Assembly (NCBI GenBank): GCA_021324455.1
Contig: JAJPJA010000085.1
Location: forward strand, 1-64,000
Length of the DNA: 64,000 nucleotides
Source: Pseudomonadota bacterium
Lineage (GTDB): Bacteria; Desulfobacterota; Binatia; Binatales; Binataceae
Direction of reading: 5' to 3'
Each line of letters begins with the position of its first letter. The stretch's first letter is position 1. The translations under genes were made by a program, and so were the position numbers. Under the pieces are notes generated by a model. That model was given only the letters and a program-made list of their open reading frames with translations. It had not been told where the DNA came from and made no database searches. Shown piece after piece: positions 53,722 to 63,923 of this stretch.

Positions 53722-56619
53722 TTGGCCGCATTCAATTGTAGTGGACCTGTTTCGTCCGGTCCACAAACTCCAGGTTTGGAGCGGGACGATACGACTGGTC
53801 CGCTCTATCAGGTCAATCTGCCGCTGATTGCCGGGTTGGCCCTGTTGTACCTGCTGGTCGGCAAACTAAGCCTGCTCTTCGCTTCCGCGCAACCCAACAC
53901 TTCCGCAGTGTGGCCGCCGACAGGCATAGCGCTGTCAGCCGTTCTGCTTCTGGGCTACCGGTGCTGGCCGGCGATTTTCTTCGGCGCCTTTTTCGTCAAC
54001 GCCACCACGGCGGTATCCGCCGCGACTTCGCTGGGGATCGCGGTGGGCAATACTTTGGAGGCGTTGGTCGGCGGCTACCTGGTGAACCGGTTTGCCGGCG
54101 GGTGGAAGGTATTCGAGGCGCCGCGCAACATCTTCAAGTTCACGCTGCTGGCGGCGTTGCTCGGCACCGCGCTGAGCGCAAGCATTGGCATCGGCAGCTT
54201 ATGGTTGGGCGGATACGTGCGCGTCCCAGACCTGGGCACGGCCTGGTTTACCTGGTGGACCGGCGATGCGGCGGGCGCGCTGATTTTCACCCCCCTGTTT
54301 GTGCTCTGGGGTTCCAGTCCCCGTTTGCATTGCAATCGCGCTCAATTATGCGAACTTGCCCTGCTGCTGGCCGCCCTGGTGATGGTGGCGGGGCTGGTTT
54401 TTGGAAATGTGCTGCCCGGGGACTTGCGTCATCGCCCGCTGTCGTTCCTCTGCATTCCATTGCTGATTTGGTGTGCGTTGCGTTTCGGGCCGCGCGAAGC
54501 CGCGCTGGCCAGCTTCGTTCTGTTCGCGATCGCATTGGCCGGAACTGTTGACCGCTTCGGTCCCTTTGCCGGGGAGCCCTTGAATACCTCCTTCATGGTG
54601 CTGCTCGGGTTTTTGGGGGTGATGAGCCTGACCGCGATAAGCGTTGCCGCGGGAGTGGCGCAGCGGCGGATGGCCGACGAAGCGCGCGCCGGTTTGGCCG
54701 CAATCGTGGATTCCTCCGACGACGCGATAATCGGCAAAACTTTGGATGGAAAGATCACCTCCTGGAATACCGCGGCGCAGAAGATGTTTGGCTATACGCC
54801 GGCCCAGGCCATCGGCCATCATGTCAGCCTGATTATCCCGCCGCACGAGGTCGAAAATGAGCAGTTCAGGGTTTTCGACCGCCTGCGCCGCGGACAAGCG
54901 GTCAAATTGCCCGACACCGTGCGGCTGCATAAGGACGGCAGCCTGCTCGAAGTTTCGCTGGCGGTCTCGCCGATAAAGGACGCCGCCGGAACGATAATCG
55001 GCGCTTCCAGTATCGCCCGCGACATCTCCCAGCATAAGCGCCTGGTCGAAGCCCTGCGCGCCAGCGAAGAGAAGTTTCATTCGATGGCGGAGACGGTTCC
55101 CGACATCCTCTTCACCATGGGTCCGGACGGGGAGCCGGATTACACCAGCCGGCGCTTTTACGATTACACCGGATTGCCCAAACCCGCGGGGCAGCCGATT
55201 AGCTGGCTGAACGCGATTCATCCCGATGACACGCAGCGGGTTCGAGACCGATGGCAAAGCTGTATCGATCAGGGACTGCCATTTGAAGTGGAATTTCGCT
55301 TGCGCGCGAGCGACGGCGCCTATCGATGGTTTATGGCGCGGTCGCGGCCGATTCGCGGCGGCAACGGCCGCGTCACCAAGTGGTTCGGCTCCTGCACCGA
55401 CATCGAAGACCAGAAGCGGGTGCAGCAGCAGCGCGAGGAACTGCTGCGCGCCGAACAGATCGCTCGCGCCGAGGCCGAAGAGTCAAGCCGTGCCAAGGAC
55501 GAGTTCCTGGCGATGCTCGGGCATGAGCTGCGCAATCCGCTGGGCGCCATCCTAAGCAGCATGGAGATCCTTGAGCTATCCAGAGACGATGGCGGACGCG
55601 CCGCCCGCGCCAAAGAAATAATGGCGCGCCAGTTGAAGCATCTGGTGCGCCTGGTGGACGATCTGCTCGACGTGGCGCGGGTTACCACGGGCAAAATCGA
55701 ACTGGCCGGCCAACCCCTCAATCTGGCCGACAGTGTCAGGCTGTGCCTCAACGCCTTGGGCGAGCAACTTTCCTCCTACGAGGTCGCGACTGCCCTTGCA
55801 CCGGTGTGGGTCATTGCCGACCCGACTCGGCTTGAGCAGGTAATCACGAATCTGATGCGCAACGCCATCGAGTACACGCCGTCGGGCGGAAAAATCCGGG
55901 TGAGCGCGGGAACCGAAAACGATCGCGCGATCTTTCGGATCGAAGACAACGGGGTGGGAATTGCCGCTGACCTGATGCCCCGTATATTCGACTTGTTTGT
56001 GCAGGATAAGCGCGGCCTGGACCGCTCAAACGGCGGCTTGGGTATCGGACTGACGCTTGCCAAACGGCTGGTAGAGTTGCATGGCGGTACGGTCGAGGCG
56101 GCCAGCCCAGGACGTGGACGCGGAAGTACGTTTATCGTGCGGTTGCCCCGGCTCGCCGCGGCGCCTCAACCGCCCAAACCGGACGCCGCGCGAAACCCTT
56201 CCGCCGTCAGCCGCAGGATTCTAGTCGTTGAAGACAATAGCGACGCACGTGAGAGTCTGCGCACCATTCTGGAACTGGCCGGTCATCAGACCTACGAAGC
56301 CGCGGACGGACTCGATGGGGTCGAGCGAGCGTTGGAACTGCGTCCCGACATCGCGTTGATCGACATCGGCTTGCCCGGACTGGACGGCTATGCGGTGGCG
56401 CGGCAAATCCGATCCTCCCTGCCTGGCGGGCGGATTTTTCTCATCGCACTTACCGGCTACGGACAGCCGCATGACCGGCGAATGGCGCAGGAAGCGGGCT
56501 TCGACGCGCATATCGTAAAGCCGGTGGATTTCGCCAACCTGAGCGACACGATTGCCAAAGCGGACCGCGCCCATGCCGGCCAGGCGCCGGATGCGAACCC
56601 GGGCGCGCGCCCGGCCTGA
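53722..56619 (+). CDS. MASE1-PAS-PAS hybrid sensor histidine kinase with receiver domain
   Basis: A 965-aa inner-membrane sensor. Residues about 30-310: MASE1 sensor with eight or so membrane segments (SAQPNTSAVWPPTGIALSAV). 320-440: PAS (IVDSSDDAIIGKTLDGKITS). 448-570: second PAS. About 594-665: HisKA with FLAMLGHELRNPLGAI, phospho-His at 601. About 690-815: HATPase (NLMRNAIEYTPSGG, GLGIGLTLAKRLVELHGG). 831-955: receiver with phospho-Asp about 881 (IALIDIGLPG). TTG start with GGGAGA upstream. No output domain, so it must pass phosphate on. Signal unknown. Confidence 0.9.
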   Translation: MAAFNCSGPVSSGPQTPGLERDDTTGPLYQVNLPLIAGLALLYLLVGKLSLLFASAQPNTSAVWPPTGIALSAVLLLGYRCWPAIFFGAFFVNATTAVSAATSLGIAVGNTLEALVGGYLVNRFAGGWKVFEAPRNIFKFTLLAALLGTALSASIGIGSLWLGGYVRVPDLGTAWFTWWTGDAAGALIFTPLFVLWGSSPRLHCNRAQLCELALLLAALVMVAGLVFGNVLPGDLRHRPLSFLCIPLLIWCALRFGPREAALASFVLFAIALAGTVDRFGPFAGEPLNTSFMVLLGFLGVMSLTAISVAAGVAQRRMADEARAGLAAIVDSSDDAIIGKTLDGKITSWNTAAQKMFGYTPAQAIGHHVSLIIPPHEVENEQFRVFDRLRRGQAVKLPDTVRLHKDGSLLEVSLAVSPIKDAAGTIIGASSIARDISQHKRLVEALRASEEKFHSMAETVPDILFTMGPDGEPDYTSRRFYDYTGLPKPAGQPISWLNAIHPDDTQRVRDRWQSCIDQGLPFEVEFRLRASDGAYRWFMARSRPIRGGNGRVTKWFGSCTDIEDQKRVQQQREELLRAEQIARAEAEESSRAKDEFLAMLGHELRNPLGAILSSMEILELSRDDGGRAARAKEIMARQLKHLVRLVDDLLDVARVTTGKIELAGQPLNLADSVRLCLNALGEQLSSYEVATALAPVWVIADPTRLEQVITNLMRNAIEYTPSGGKIRVSAGTENDRAIFRIEDNGVGIAADLMPRIFDLFVQDKRGLDRSNGGLGIGLTLAKRLVELHGGTVEAASPGRGRGSTFIVRLPRLAAAPQPPKPDAARNPSAVSRRILVVEDNSDARESLRTILELAGHQTYEAADGLDGVERALELRPDIALIDIGLPGLDGYAVARQIRSSLPGGRIFLIALTGYGQPHDRRMAQEAGFDAHIVKPVDFANLSDTIAKADRAHAGQAPDANPGARPA

Positions 56620-56701
56620 ATCCATCGCGGCTTGCCACCGGCAGGCCTGATGGTCTACAGCTTCAAGCTGCGGTTGCATCTTACTTGCGGAGGTTTTAGA
56701 C

Positions 56702-57256
56702 ATGAGCGCTAGGCTTTATGACATCCCCGTCCGCCGCATCGACGGTTCCAGCTGCTCGCTGGGCGAGTTCAAGGGCAAGGTGATGATGATCGTCAACGTC
56801 GCCTCCAAATGCGGCCTCACGCCGCAATACGCGGACCTGGAAAAGACCTATCAGGAGTACCGTGACCGGGGTCTGGTGGTGCTGGGTTTCCCCGCCAATG
56901 AGTTCGCCGGCCAGGAGCCGGGTACGAACAGCGAGATTCAGCAGTTCTGCCAGAGCAAATTCGGGGTTCAATTTCCGATGTTCGAAAAGATCGTGGTCAA
57001 AGGCGAGGCGCAGCATCCGCTTTATCGCGAGCTGATCGAGGAATGCCCCAAAGCAACGCCCAAACCCGATAGCGCGTTGCGCAAAACCCTGGATTCGCAC
57101 GGCCTGGGACCCAAAAACGATACCGACATAATGTGGAATTTTGAGAAGTTTCTGGTCGATCGCCAGGGCAAAGTGGTGGCCCGCTTCGCCCCGGACTTCA
57201 ATCCCCAGGACCCTGAAATCAAGACGGCGATCGAAGCGGAGCTGGCGAAAAGCTGA
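56702..57256 (+). CDS. Glutathione peroxidase (Cys type)
   Basis: Thioredoxin-fold peroxidase (184 aa). The peroxidatic residue is Cys37 in NVASKCGLTPQY, not selenocysteine; Gln in FPANEFAGQEPGTN and Trp in IMWNFEKFLVDRQG complete the catalytic set. The resolving Cys region (FCQSKFGVQFPMFEK) resembles thioredoxin-dependent bacterial enzymes, so thioredoxin may be the true reductant. GGAGG lies 9 bases before the ATG, 80 bp after the hybrid kinase. Confidence 0.94.
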   Translation: MSARLYDIPVRRIDGSSCSLGEFKGKVMMIVNVASKCGLTPQYADLEKTYQEYRDRGLVVLGFPANEFAGQEPGTNSEIQQFCQSKFGVQFPMFEKIVVKGEAQHPLYRELIEECPKATPKPDSALRKTLDSHGLGPKNDTDIMWNFEKFLVDRQGKVVARFAPDFNPQDPEIKTAIEAELAKS

Positions 57257-57301
57257 GTTTTGATCGTTTACTCCGGCTCCGGCGGCGGCTACAATTGAAG
57301 G

Positions 57302-57336
57302 GCGCGGTGAGATCCGACCGGATTCGCCGCGCTTTT
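57302..57336 (+). terminator. Probable terminator-like hairpin after the peroxidase gene
   Basis: Stem GCGCGGTGA...ATCC (57302-57315) pairing with GGAT...TCGCCGCGC (57320-57332) with one bulged G and one G-U, 4-nt loop, followed by TTTT. It may end the peroxidase transcript. The typA start lies only 15 bases further on, so it could also be a 5'-UTR control element. Confidence 0.5.
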
Positions 57337-57350
57337 AATATCGTCCGCAG

Positions 57351-59183
57351 ATGCGCCGCCAGGATATACGTAATCTCGCCATAATCGCTCACGTTGACCA
57401 CGGCAAAACCACGCTGGTCGACGCCCTGCTGCGCCAATCGGGGGTGTTTCGCGCCAACGAACAGGTGATGGAGCGGGTGCTCGACTCCTTTGCCCTGGAG
57501 CGCGAACGCGGCATCACCATCCTGGCCAAAAATACCTCCATCGCCTGGGGCGGCATACGCATCAACATCGTGGATACCCCCGGGCATTCGGATTTCGGCG
57601 GCGAGGTCGAACGCACGCTTTCGATGGTCGATGGCGTGCTGCTGCTGGTCGACGCCTGCGAGGGTCCGCTGCCCCAGACCCGTTTCGTGCTGAAAAAGGC
57701 CCTGGAAGCGGGCCTCGCGCCGATCGTATGCATCAACAAGATCGACCGCCAGGACGCCCGTCCGGCCGAAGTGCTGGACGAGGTCTATGACTTGTTTATT
57801 GACCTTGACGCTAACGAGAGTCAATTGGACTTTCCGGTCCTTTATACCAACGCGCGCGAGGGCATTGCGCTGACCGGCCCGGCGGCGGCCGGATCCGACC
57901 TCAAGCCGCTGTTCGAGGCGATTATCAATCATCTGCCCGGACCCCAGGTCGATCCCGACGCCTCGCTCCAGTTCCAGGCCAACAATCTTGAATACAACGA
58001 ATACGTGGGCCGGCTGGCGATCGGACGCGTGGTGGCCGGATCGATGACCGCGGGCGCCAGCTATTCGTTGTGCCGCCTTGACGGCAGCCGCGTCCTGTGC
58101 AAGGTCGCGCACATTTACGGATGGCACGGCCTCAAGCGGATTGAGCTTGCGGACGCGCGCGCCGGCGACATCGTGGCCGTGGCCGGAATCGAGGATATCG
58201 CGATCGGCGAGACTATCGGCGCGCTGGAAGATCCCCGTCCGCTGCCGGCGATTCGCATCGACGAGCCCACCGTGGCGATGACTTTTTCGGTCAACAATTC
58301 GCCCTGGGCGGGGCGCGAGGGACAGTACGTCACCTCGCGCAAGCTGCGCGAGCGGATTGAGCTCGAAGCGCGGCGCAACGTCAGCATCCGCGTCGAGGAG
58401 ACCAGCGTCGATTCGTGGCAGGTGATCGCGCGCGGCGAATTGCAGCTCGCCGTCATGATCGAGACCATGCGGCGCGAGGGATACGAGCTCCAGGTTTCCA
58501 AACCCACCGTCATCACGCGCCAGGCGGACGGCGTGCTGGCTGAACCGATGGAACTGGTGATGATCGAAATCCCCGAAGAGTTCATCGGCATCATCACCCA
58601 GTTGCTCTCGCCGCGCAAAGGCAAGATGCGCTCGATGGTGACGCATTCGACCGGACGCGTGCGGCTTGAGTACGACATCCCGTCGCGCGGGCTGATTGGC
58701 TTTCGCAGCCAGTTCCTGACCGACACGCGCGGCACCGGCATCATGCATACCCTGTTCAACGGCTACGCGCCGTGGTGCGGGGCGATTCAGTCGCGGGTCA
58801 ACGGCGCGATGATTTCGGACCGCGAAGGCGTCGCCGCGGGCTACGCGCTGTTCCATCTGCAGGAACGCGGCCGTCTCTTCATCGGTCCGGGCGATCCGGT
58901 GTACGAAGGGATGATCGTCGGCGAGTACTCGCGCGAGATCAATCTGCCGGTCAACGTCTGCCGCGAAAAGAAACTCACCAACATTCGCGCCGCCGGCCAC
59001 GACGAGGCAATCCGGCTGACGCCGCCGCGCGTGATGACGCTGGATTTGGCGCTGGAATGGATCGACGAGGAAGAGCTGGTCGAAGTCACGCCGGCGTCGG
59101 TGCGGATGCGCAACCGGGTGCTGAAGACGGCCCTGCGCAACAAGCATCGCGCCGCCGCGCAGGAAGCCGAAGCCGGCGCGTAA
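57351..59183 (+). CDS. typA: Ribosome-associated translational GTPase TypA/BipA
   Basis: EF-G-like GTPase (610 aa, normal length) acting in ribosome assembly and stress responses. G1 [20 protein letters not shown], switch [16 protein letters not shown]3 [15 protein letters not shown]4 [11 protein letters not shown], then domain II and the BipA-specific C-terminal domain ([24 protein letters not shown]-like region [19 protein letters not shown]). Convergent with the multicopper oxidase gene, whose stop lies 6 bp beyond. Confidence 0.96.
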   Translation: MRRQDIRNLAIIAHVDHGKTTLVDALLRQSGVFRANEQVMERVLDSFALERERGITILAKNTSIAWGGIRINIVDTPGHSDFGGEVERTLSMVDGVLLLVDACEGPLPQTRFVLKKALEAGLAPIVCINKIDRQDARPAEVLDEVYDLFIDLDANESQLDFPVLYTNAREGIALTGPAAAGSDLKPLFEAIINHLPGPQVDPDASLQFQANNLEYNEYVGRLAIGRVVAGSMTAGASYSLCRLDGSRVLCKVAHIYGWHGLKRIELADARAGDIVAVAGIEDIAIGETIGALEDPRPLPAIRIDEPTVAMTFSVNNSPWAGREGQYVTSRKLRERIELEARRNVSIRVEETSVDSWQVIARGELQLAVMIETMRREGYELQVSKPTVITRQADGVLAEPMELVMIEIPEEFIGIITQLLSPRKGKMRSMVTHSTGRVRLEYDIPSRGLIGFRSQFLTDTRGTGIMHTLFNGYAPWCGAIQSRVNGAMISDREGVAAGYALFHLQERGRLFIGPGDPVYEGMIVGEYSREINLPVNVCREKKLTNIRAAGHDEAIRLTPPRVMTLDLALEWIDEEELVEVTPASVRMRNRVLKTALRNKHRAAAQEAEAGA

Positions 59184-59189
59184 ACTCCG

Positions 59190-60851
59190 TCAGGGAGCGG
59201 AGGCCGGCAATACCCGAATTATCGCCATCATCCCGTCGTCCTCATGCTCGGCGATATGGCAATGGTAGACGAATTCGCCGACATAGGGACCGCGGAAATC
59301 CATCCGCAACCTCACGCTGGGGAAAGCATGCCTGGGATTGCCGTCCCAGAACGGAATCTGAATCGTGTCCAGGAATTGCTGGCGGATGCTCTGATCGAGC
59401 CGGCTGCCGTTGTTTTCGAAATTGTCCTGCGACAGCACCAGGAAATGAGTCTGGTGGATATGGAATATGTGGTTTTCCAGCGTCCGGTTTTCGATCGTCC
59501 AGTCTTCGACTGAACCCTGCCGCGTGACAATCGCGGGCGGATTGTTAGGATCGAACAGCGCCGGCATCGCCCCGTCCACCGTGATAAAGAATTTCGAATT
59601 CGCGTTGTCTTCGGAAAAGTAGAGCCTGCGCTGCGCCGATACCCTGGCGCCGATTACGTTCTCGAACCGCTGCTTCCAGGTTGGACCAATTGCCGCCGGC
59701 ACCATGCGCTCGGCGCTGGAAGGCGCGGCGATGGGCAACTCATCGGCCGGCATGGTCCGGATCGTGGCCAGAGTGCGTTCGGGATCGTTGTCGCCGTCGG
59801 GTCCCGTGTTGATGCCCAGTGTGACCAGGCGGGCGTCCGCGACCCTGACCGACGGCGCTTTCACTATGAACTCGGCGCGTCCGGCGGTGGGAATCAGCAC
59901 GTCTTTGGCTCTGACGATTTTGCCGCGCCGCGTTCCGTCCTGCGATCCTGTGGGAACCCCGTCAAATGCGACGATTTCCAGATCCTGCGGCTTGCCGTCG
60001 TACAACACCTGGAGGTCCAAAATGCTGTCGGCGGAGGAATTGGACACCCGCCAGAGTTCTTTTTCCTCCGGACGGGTCTGGATGATGGCCGGAATCTCTT
60101 CAGGATAGGAGATCGGGATGTTGTTCAGCGTCAGATCCCAGGCCGGCACCTGATCGCCCATCGGATTGCCCGCCACAATCTGGTCGCGAATCACCACAAT
60201 CCGCTGGCGCAAACCGGCCACGGCGGGCTGGAAGTCCTCGATTCCGTCGACCACGATCACGCCCGAAAGTCCACCCTGCAGCGTCGGTTCCACGTGCATG
60301 TGAATGTGCGAATGATACCAGTAAAGGCCGGGAGGCTCGTCCGCCGGAATCTGAACGTCGTAGGTGAACGTCTCGCCCGAGTTGATCAGGGTGCGAATGA
60401 TCTCGTCCTGATGGCATAGCGGCGCGGTGTTGGTGCCGTGGAAATGAATATTGACCGACGACCCGGTCATCACCGCCGCGCCGCAATTGGGCGGATCGAT
60501 GCGCATTTCGAAGGGCGCCGCCGGGGTGTTGTTGGTGACCCGGATCCTGAGCCGGTCGCCCGGCGATACGTGCAGGGTGGGATTCTCCAGGCCGTCGGGG
60601 GTCATGAAACAAAACAGGTTGCGTCCATCGGAATCCATCCTGGTCTGATAGGAGAAATCCACGGCCAGAACTCCGTTGCGGCTGAAGAGGGCGGGAGGGT
60701 TGTGAAGCACGCTGCCGGCGGCCAGACGTGGACAGGGGTTGGCCACTGGGATGACGCCGGGCAGGCGCGGCGCGCCGGCGTGGGCGGCGCCGGCGCCGAG
60801 CAAAAGGGCGAGGAGGCATGCGGCGGGAAGGGGAGTGGAGGTCTGAACCAT
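59190..60851 (-). CDS. Multicopper oxidase
   Basis: Exported three-cupredoxin oxidase (553 aa). ATG 60851 has AAAGG 6 bases upstream and gives a signal peptide ending near GAAHAGAPRL; the frame is open 15 codons further up. All four copper clusters are present: NIHFHGTNT, GLYWYHSHIHMHVEP, NHIFHIHQTHFLVL, and FVYHCHIAEHEDDGMMAII, the last with the type 1 Cys. Likely oxidises metal ions or phenolics in the periplasm with reduction of oxygen to water; the substrate is undetermined. Confidence 0.93.
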   Translation of the reverse strand: MVQTSTPLPAACLLALLLGAGAAHAGAPRLPGVIPVANPCPRLAAGSVLHNPPALFSRNGVLAVDFSYQTRMDSDGRNLFCFMTPDGLENPTLHVSPGDRLRIRVTNNTPAAPFEMRIDPPNCGAAVMTGSSVNIHFHGTNTAPLCHQDEIIRTLINSGETFTYDVQIPADEPPGLYWYHSHIHMHVEPTLQGGLSGVIVVDGIEDFQPAVAGLRQRIVVIRDQIVAGNPMGDQVPAWDLTLNNIPISYPEEIPAIIQTRPEEKELWRVSNSSADSILDLQVLYDGKPQDLEIVAFDGVPTGSQDGTRRGKIVRAKDVLIPTAGRAEFIVKAPSVRVADARLVTLGINTGPDGDNDPERTLATIRTMPADELPIAAPSSAERMVPAAIGPTWKQRFENVIGARVSAQRRLYFSEDNANSKFFITVDGAMPALFDPNNPPAIVTRQGSVEDWTIENRTLENHIFHIHQTHFLVLSQDNFENNGSRLDQSIRQQFLDTIQIPFWDGNPRHAFPSVRLRMDFRGPYVGEFVYHCHIAEHEDDGMMAIIRVLPASAP

Positions 60852-61046
60852 GGGTGCCTTTCGATCGATGGTTTTGAGAATCAGTTTCACTCTCAAGTAG
60901 CAGCCACGCCTCCCCCCGTCAAGCGCTTTTCGCCAGACCCTGGCGAATTCGCCCTTGCGCTCCGCTGCCGTTCATGACGTAGAATTTTCCGTCAATTAGT
61001 AATCAACCGGCACGGCCGCTCTCAATCCCGCAACCGCGGCCCCTCC

Positions 61047-63398
61047 TTATTGACGGCTGATGATCACACCCGATTCGCGCAGCTGCGCGATGCGTTGCGG
61101 GCTGTAGCCCAAAATCTCCGCGAGCACCCGCTCCGAATCCTCGCCCAGCCGCGGCGCCGGCCTGACTGGGGCCGCGGCGCCGTCGAATCTGAAGAACGGC
61201 GCGGCCTGCGCCACCGCGCCCACTTCGGGATCGTCCACCGTCACCGTCAGTTGGTTGGCGACTACCTGCGGCTCGTCGAACATCCGGGAAATGTGCGGGA
61301 CCTTTGAGGTCGGAACTCCCCCGCTCAACAGCTCCTCGAATCGCGCCTCCGAGGGCCGCGCGGCAAAGTACGCCGCCAGCTTTTGCGCCAGTTCGCCTTC
61401 GGGTCCCTCGCCCGCAACCCGATCGAAGCTGCTCGCCGGCAGGGCGGGAACCTGTCGCCGCAGCGACTCCCAGGCCGCGGCGCCGGATACTTTGAGATAG
61501 AGCCATTCGCCGTCGCCGCATCGATACACCCGGCGCAGCGCCGCGGGTCCGCGCGATTCGGGCGCGCCGTTGTCCAGGTTGGGCCGCCCGGCGTAGAAGA
61601 CAAATTCGCCCGCCTGCAGCGCCATCACGGCGTGCATCAGCGACGTTTCGCAATACTGCCCCTTGCCCGTAAGTTGCCGCGCCCGCAGCGCCAGCACGCA
61701 TCCGAGCGCCGACAGCGTTGCCGCGCCGTAATCGCTGATGGGCAGCGTCATGTACAGCGGATGCCTGGGCGAGGCGCCGTTATAGCCCGTGCCGCTATGG
61801 GCCGCCATCGTGCCCGAGACCGCCTGCGTCAGGGGATCGAGGCCGGGGCGATCGAAATCGGGTCCGCTGCTGCCGAACCCGGTGACTGACATGTAGATCA
61901 GGCGCGGATTGATCGCGGACAGGCGCGGGTAATCGATCCCGAGCGCGCGGGTGCGTCCGGGACGGAAGTTCTCCACGAAGATATCCGCCTTGCGCACCAG
62001 GTCATGGACGACTTCAAGTCCCTGGGGCGACTTCAGATCGACCGCGAGTCCGCGCTTGTTCTGGTTCCAGGCGCGGAAGCCGCTGACGTGGCGCAGCGAA
62101 TCGCCGTCAGGCCCTTCGACCTTGATCACCTCGGCGCCCAGATGCGCCAGCAGCATCGGCCCGAACGATCCGGCGATATAGCTGGAGCAGTCGATCACGG
62201 TGATGCCCTGCAGCGGTGCCGGCCCAGCCGACTTACTACCGGTAGGTTTCTGTGCCGACCCGTTGGCCCTGCGCGCCTGCCCGATCAGTTCGGTCAATCC
62301 GGTGTTCGCGGTATCGATCGCGGGAGCGGGCCCGGCGATTTCGCCCGGCGTGGCGTGAAGCCTGATCGGCAGACCCATCTGGATCGTCGGTCCGAGGATG
62401 GGATCTTCGACCTCGCGGCGCAGGCCCAGATGGCGCACCTGGGCGTCTTGCAGAAACTGATCGCGCGTCAGCACCGGAGCGGCGGGCACTTCGTATTGCT
62501 TCAGAATGCGGACCCATTCCTGGCGCGGTCGCTGCAGGAATGCCTGGTCAAGCGCCGCCTTGAGTGCGCCGATATGTTCCGCCGGCACGCGCCAGGGCGC
62601 CTCCTTGAAGCGGGGGTCCTCGAACAGATGCGGACGTCCGATTGCGGCCGCCAACCGCTGGCAGAACCGCGCGCTGGTGCAATCGACGATCAGGTAAAGT
62701 CCGTCCGATCCTTTGAACAGGCGGATGACGGCGTACGGACCCATCGGATCGCCGGGTCCGGGCGGCGTGGTATGCAGACGCGGGTTGCGCAGAAAATCGC
62801 CGCTTTGCAGGGCCATCGCCGCGGCCAGCAGCGATACCTCCGTACTGGAGCATTCGCCGCCGTCCGCGCGCGCAATCAGGGCGGCGATGGCCGCGGCCGC
62901 GCCCAGCAATCCGGCCTCGTAACTGGGTGCGGGAAACGCGGTCACGACCGGATCGCCGCTGCGCGAGACCTGGCTGGCAAAAATTCCGCTCCATGCGCGC
63001 ACCAGGCCGTCTTCCGCCGCTATGTCGGCGAACGGGCCGCGGCTGCCCAAGGGCGGCATCTGCAGCATTATCGCGCACGGATTGATCCGCCGCAGCGATT
63101 CCCGATCCAGCCCGAGCGCCCGCTGGCGTGCGGGTGTGAAACCGCTGACCGCCACATCCGCCAGTTTCAGCAGTTCATGCGCGTTGGCCAGATCGGACGG
63201 TGAATCGAGATCGAGGAACAGGGCCTGCTTGCTGCGGTTGAGCACGTGAAAGTGCGGCGTGCCGCGGGACGGATCGCCGCCGCGCGGCTCGATTCTGATG
63301 GTCCGCGCGCCGTACTCCGCCAGCAGCATCGCGGCGTAGGCCGATCCCAGATGAGCGGCGAATTCGATTACGGTAATTCCGTCCAGAGGCTTGGCCAT
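61047..63398 (-). CDS. Tandem CaiB/BaiF-family CoA transferase
   Basis: A 783-aa fusion of two class III CoA-transferase units. Unit 1 (about 1-370): GITVIEFAAHLGSAYAAMLLAEYGARTIRIE and GLVRAWSGIFASQV. Unit 2 (about 395-783): GITVIDCSSYIAGSFGPMLLAHLGAEVIKVE, NQNKRGLAVDLKSPQG, VTGFGSSGPDFDRPGLD and LPISDYGAATLSALG. The catalytic Asp that forms the acyl anhydride is kept in unit 2 (PISDY) but aligns with Ser in unit 1 (PAPSY), so only the second half looks active. Normal CaiB proteins are about 400 aa and homodimeric; here the interlocked dimer is probably intramolecular. Acid and CoA donor unknown. Confidence 0.9.
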   Translation of the reverse strand: MAKPLDGITVIEFAAHLGSAYAAMLLAEYGARTIRIEPRGGDPSRGTPHFHVLNRSKQALFLDLDSPSDLANAHELLKLADVAVSGFTPARQRALGLDRESLRRINPCAIMLQMPPLGSRGPFADIAAEDGLVRAWSGIFASQVSRSGDPVVTAFPAPSYEAGLLGAAAAIAALIARADGGECSSTEVSLLAAAMALQSGDFLRNPRLHTTPPGPGDPMGPYAVIRLFKGSDGLYLIVDCTSARFCQRLAAAIGRPHLFEDPRFKEAPWRVPAEHIGALKAALDQAFLQRPRQEWVRILKQYEVPAAPVLTRDQFLQDAQVRHLGLRREVEDPILGPTIQMGLPIRLHATPGEIAGPAPAIDTANTGLTELIGQARRANGSAQKPTGSKSAGPAPLQGITVIDCSSYIAGSFGPMLLAHLGAEVIKVEGPDGDSLRHVSGFRAWNQNKRGLAVDLKSPQGLEVVHDLVRKADIFVENFRPGRTRALGIDYPRLSAINPRLIYMSVTGFGSSGPDFDRPGLDPLTQAVSGTMAAHSGTGYNGASPRHPLYMTLPISDYGAATLSALGCVLALRARQLTGKGQYCETSLMHAVMALQAGEFVFYAGRPNLDNGAPESRGPAALRRVYRCGDGEWLYLKVSGAAAWESLRRQVPALPASSFDRVAGEGPEGELAQKLAAYFAARPSEARFEELLSGGVPTSKVPHISRMFDEPQVVANQLTVTVDDPEVGAVAQAAPFFRFDGAAAPVRPAPRLGEDSERVLAEILGYSPQRIAQLRESGVIISRQ

Positions 63399-63494
63399 GT
63401 GCTATCTCCGGGCGCCGCGGCGAATCCGCAACGCGGCGGCAGCGCGGGCGCATAATCGCACAAAATTCCGCGCGCGGGAAAATGCGCCGCGCGC

Positions 63495-63908
63495 TCAATC
63501 GCGGTAGCGGCGATCCGCCTCCGCGATCGGATAATCGTTGGCGCTCATGTCGCGCCGGCGCATCAGCCCGTCATCGTCGAACTCCCAATGTTCATTGCCG
63601 TGCGTGCGATACCACTGGCCGCGGTCGTCGTGCCATTCGTACTCGAAGCGCACCGAGATGCGGTTGCCGGTGTAGCACCACAGCTCCTTCATCAGACGGT
63701 AATCGAGTTCTCTGGCCCATTTGCGCCGCAAAAATTCCTTGATCGCGGCGCGGCCCGAAAAGAACTCGGTGCGATTGCGCCACTGCGAATCTTCGGTGTA
63801 CGCCTGCGCCACGATTTCGGGGTTGCGCGTGTTCCACGCGTCCTGCGCCGCCTTGACCTTGGCCAATGCCGTCTCCAGCGTGAACGGCGGTTTGATCGGA
63901 CTGCTCAT
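63495..63908 (-). CDS. NTF2-like DUF1348-family protein
   Basis: A 137-aa protein of the SnoaL/NTF2-like superfamily, DUF1348 group: [42 protein letters not shown], then [36 protein letters not shown] and [13 protein letters not shown]. Small cytoplasmic fold with a hydrophobic pocket. No catalytic role is established for the group. It lies upstream of the CoA transferase on the same strand with a 96-bp gap. Confidence 0.88.
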   Translation of the reverse strand: MSSPIKPPFTLETALAKVKAAQDAWNTRNPEIVAQAYTEDSQWRNRTEFFSGRAAIKEFLRRKWARELDYRLMKELWCYTGNRISVRFEYEWHDDRGQWYRTHGNEHWEFDDDGLMRRRDMSANDYPIAEADRRYRD

Positions 63909-63923
63909 GGCAATGCTCCGGCG

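Noticed and set aside
56702-57256. Second selenoprotein candidate (glutathione peroxidase)
   Set aside because: The active-site codon is Cys (NVASKCG), with no in-frame UGA.
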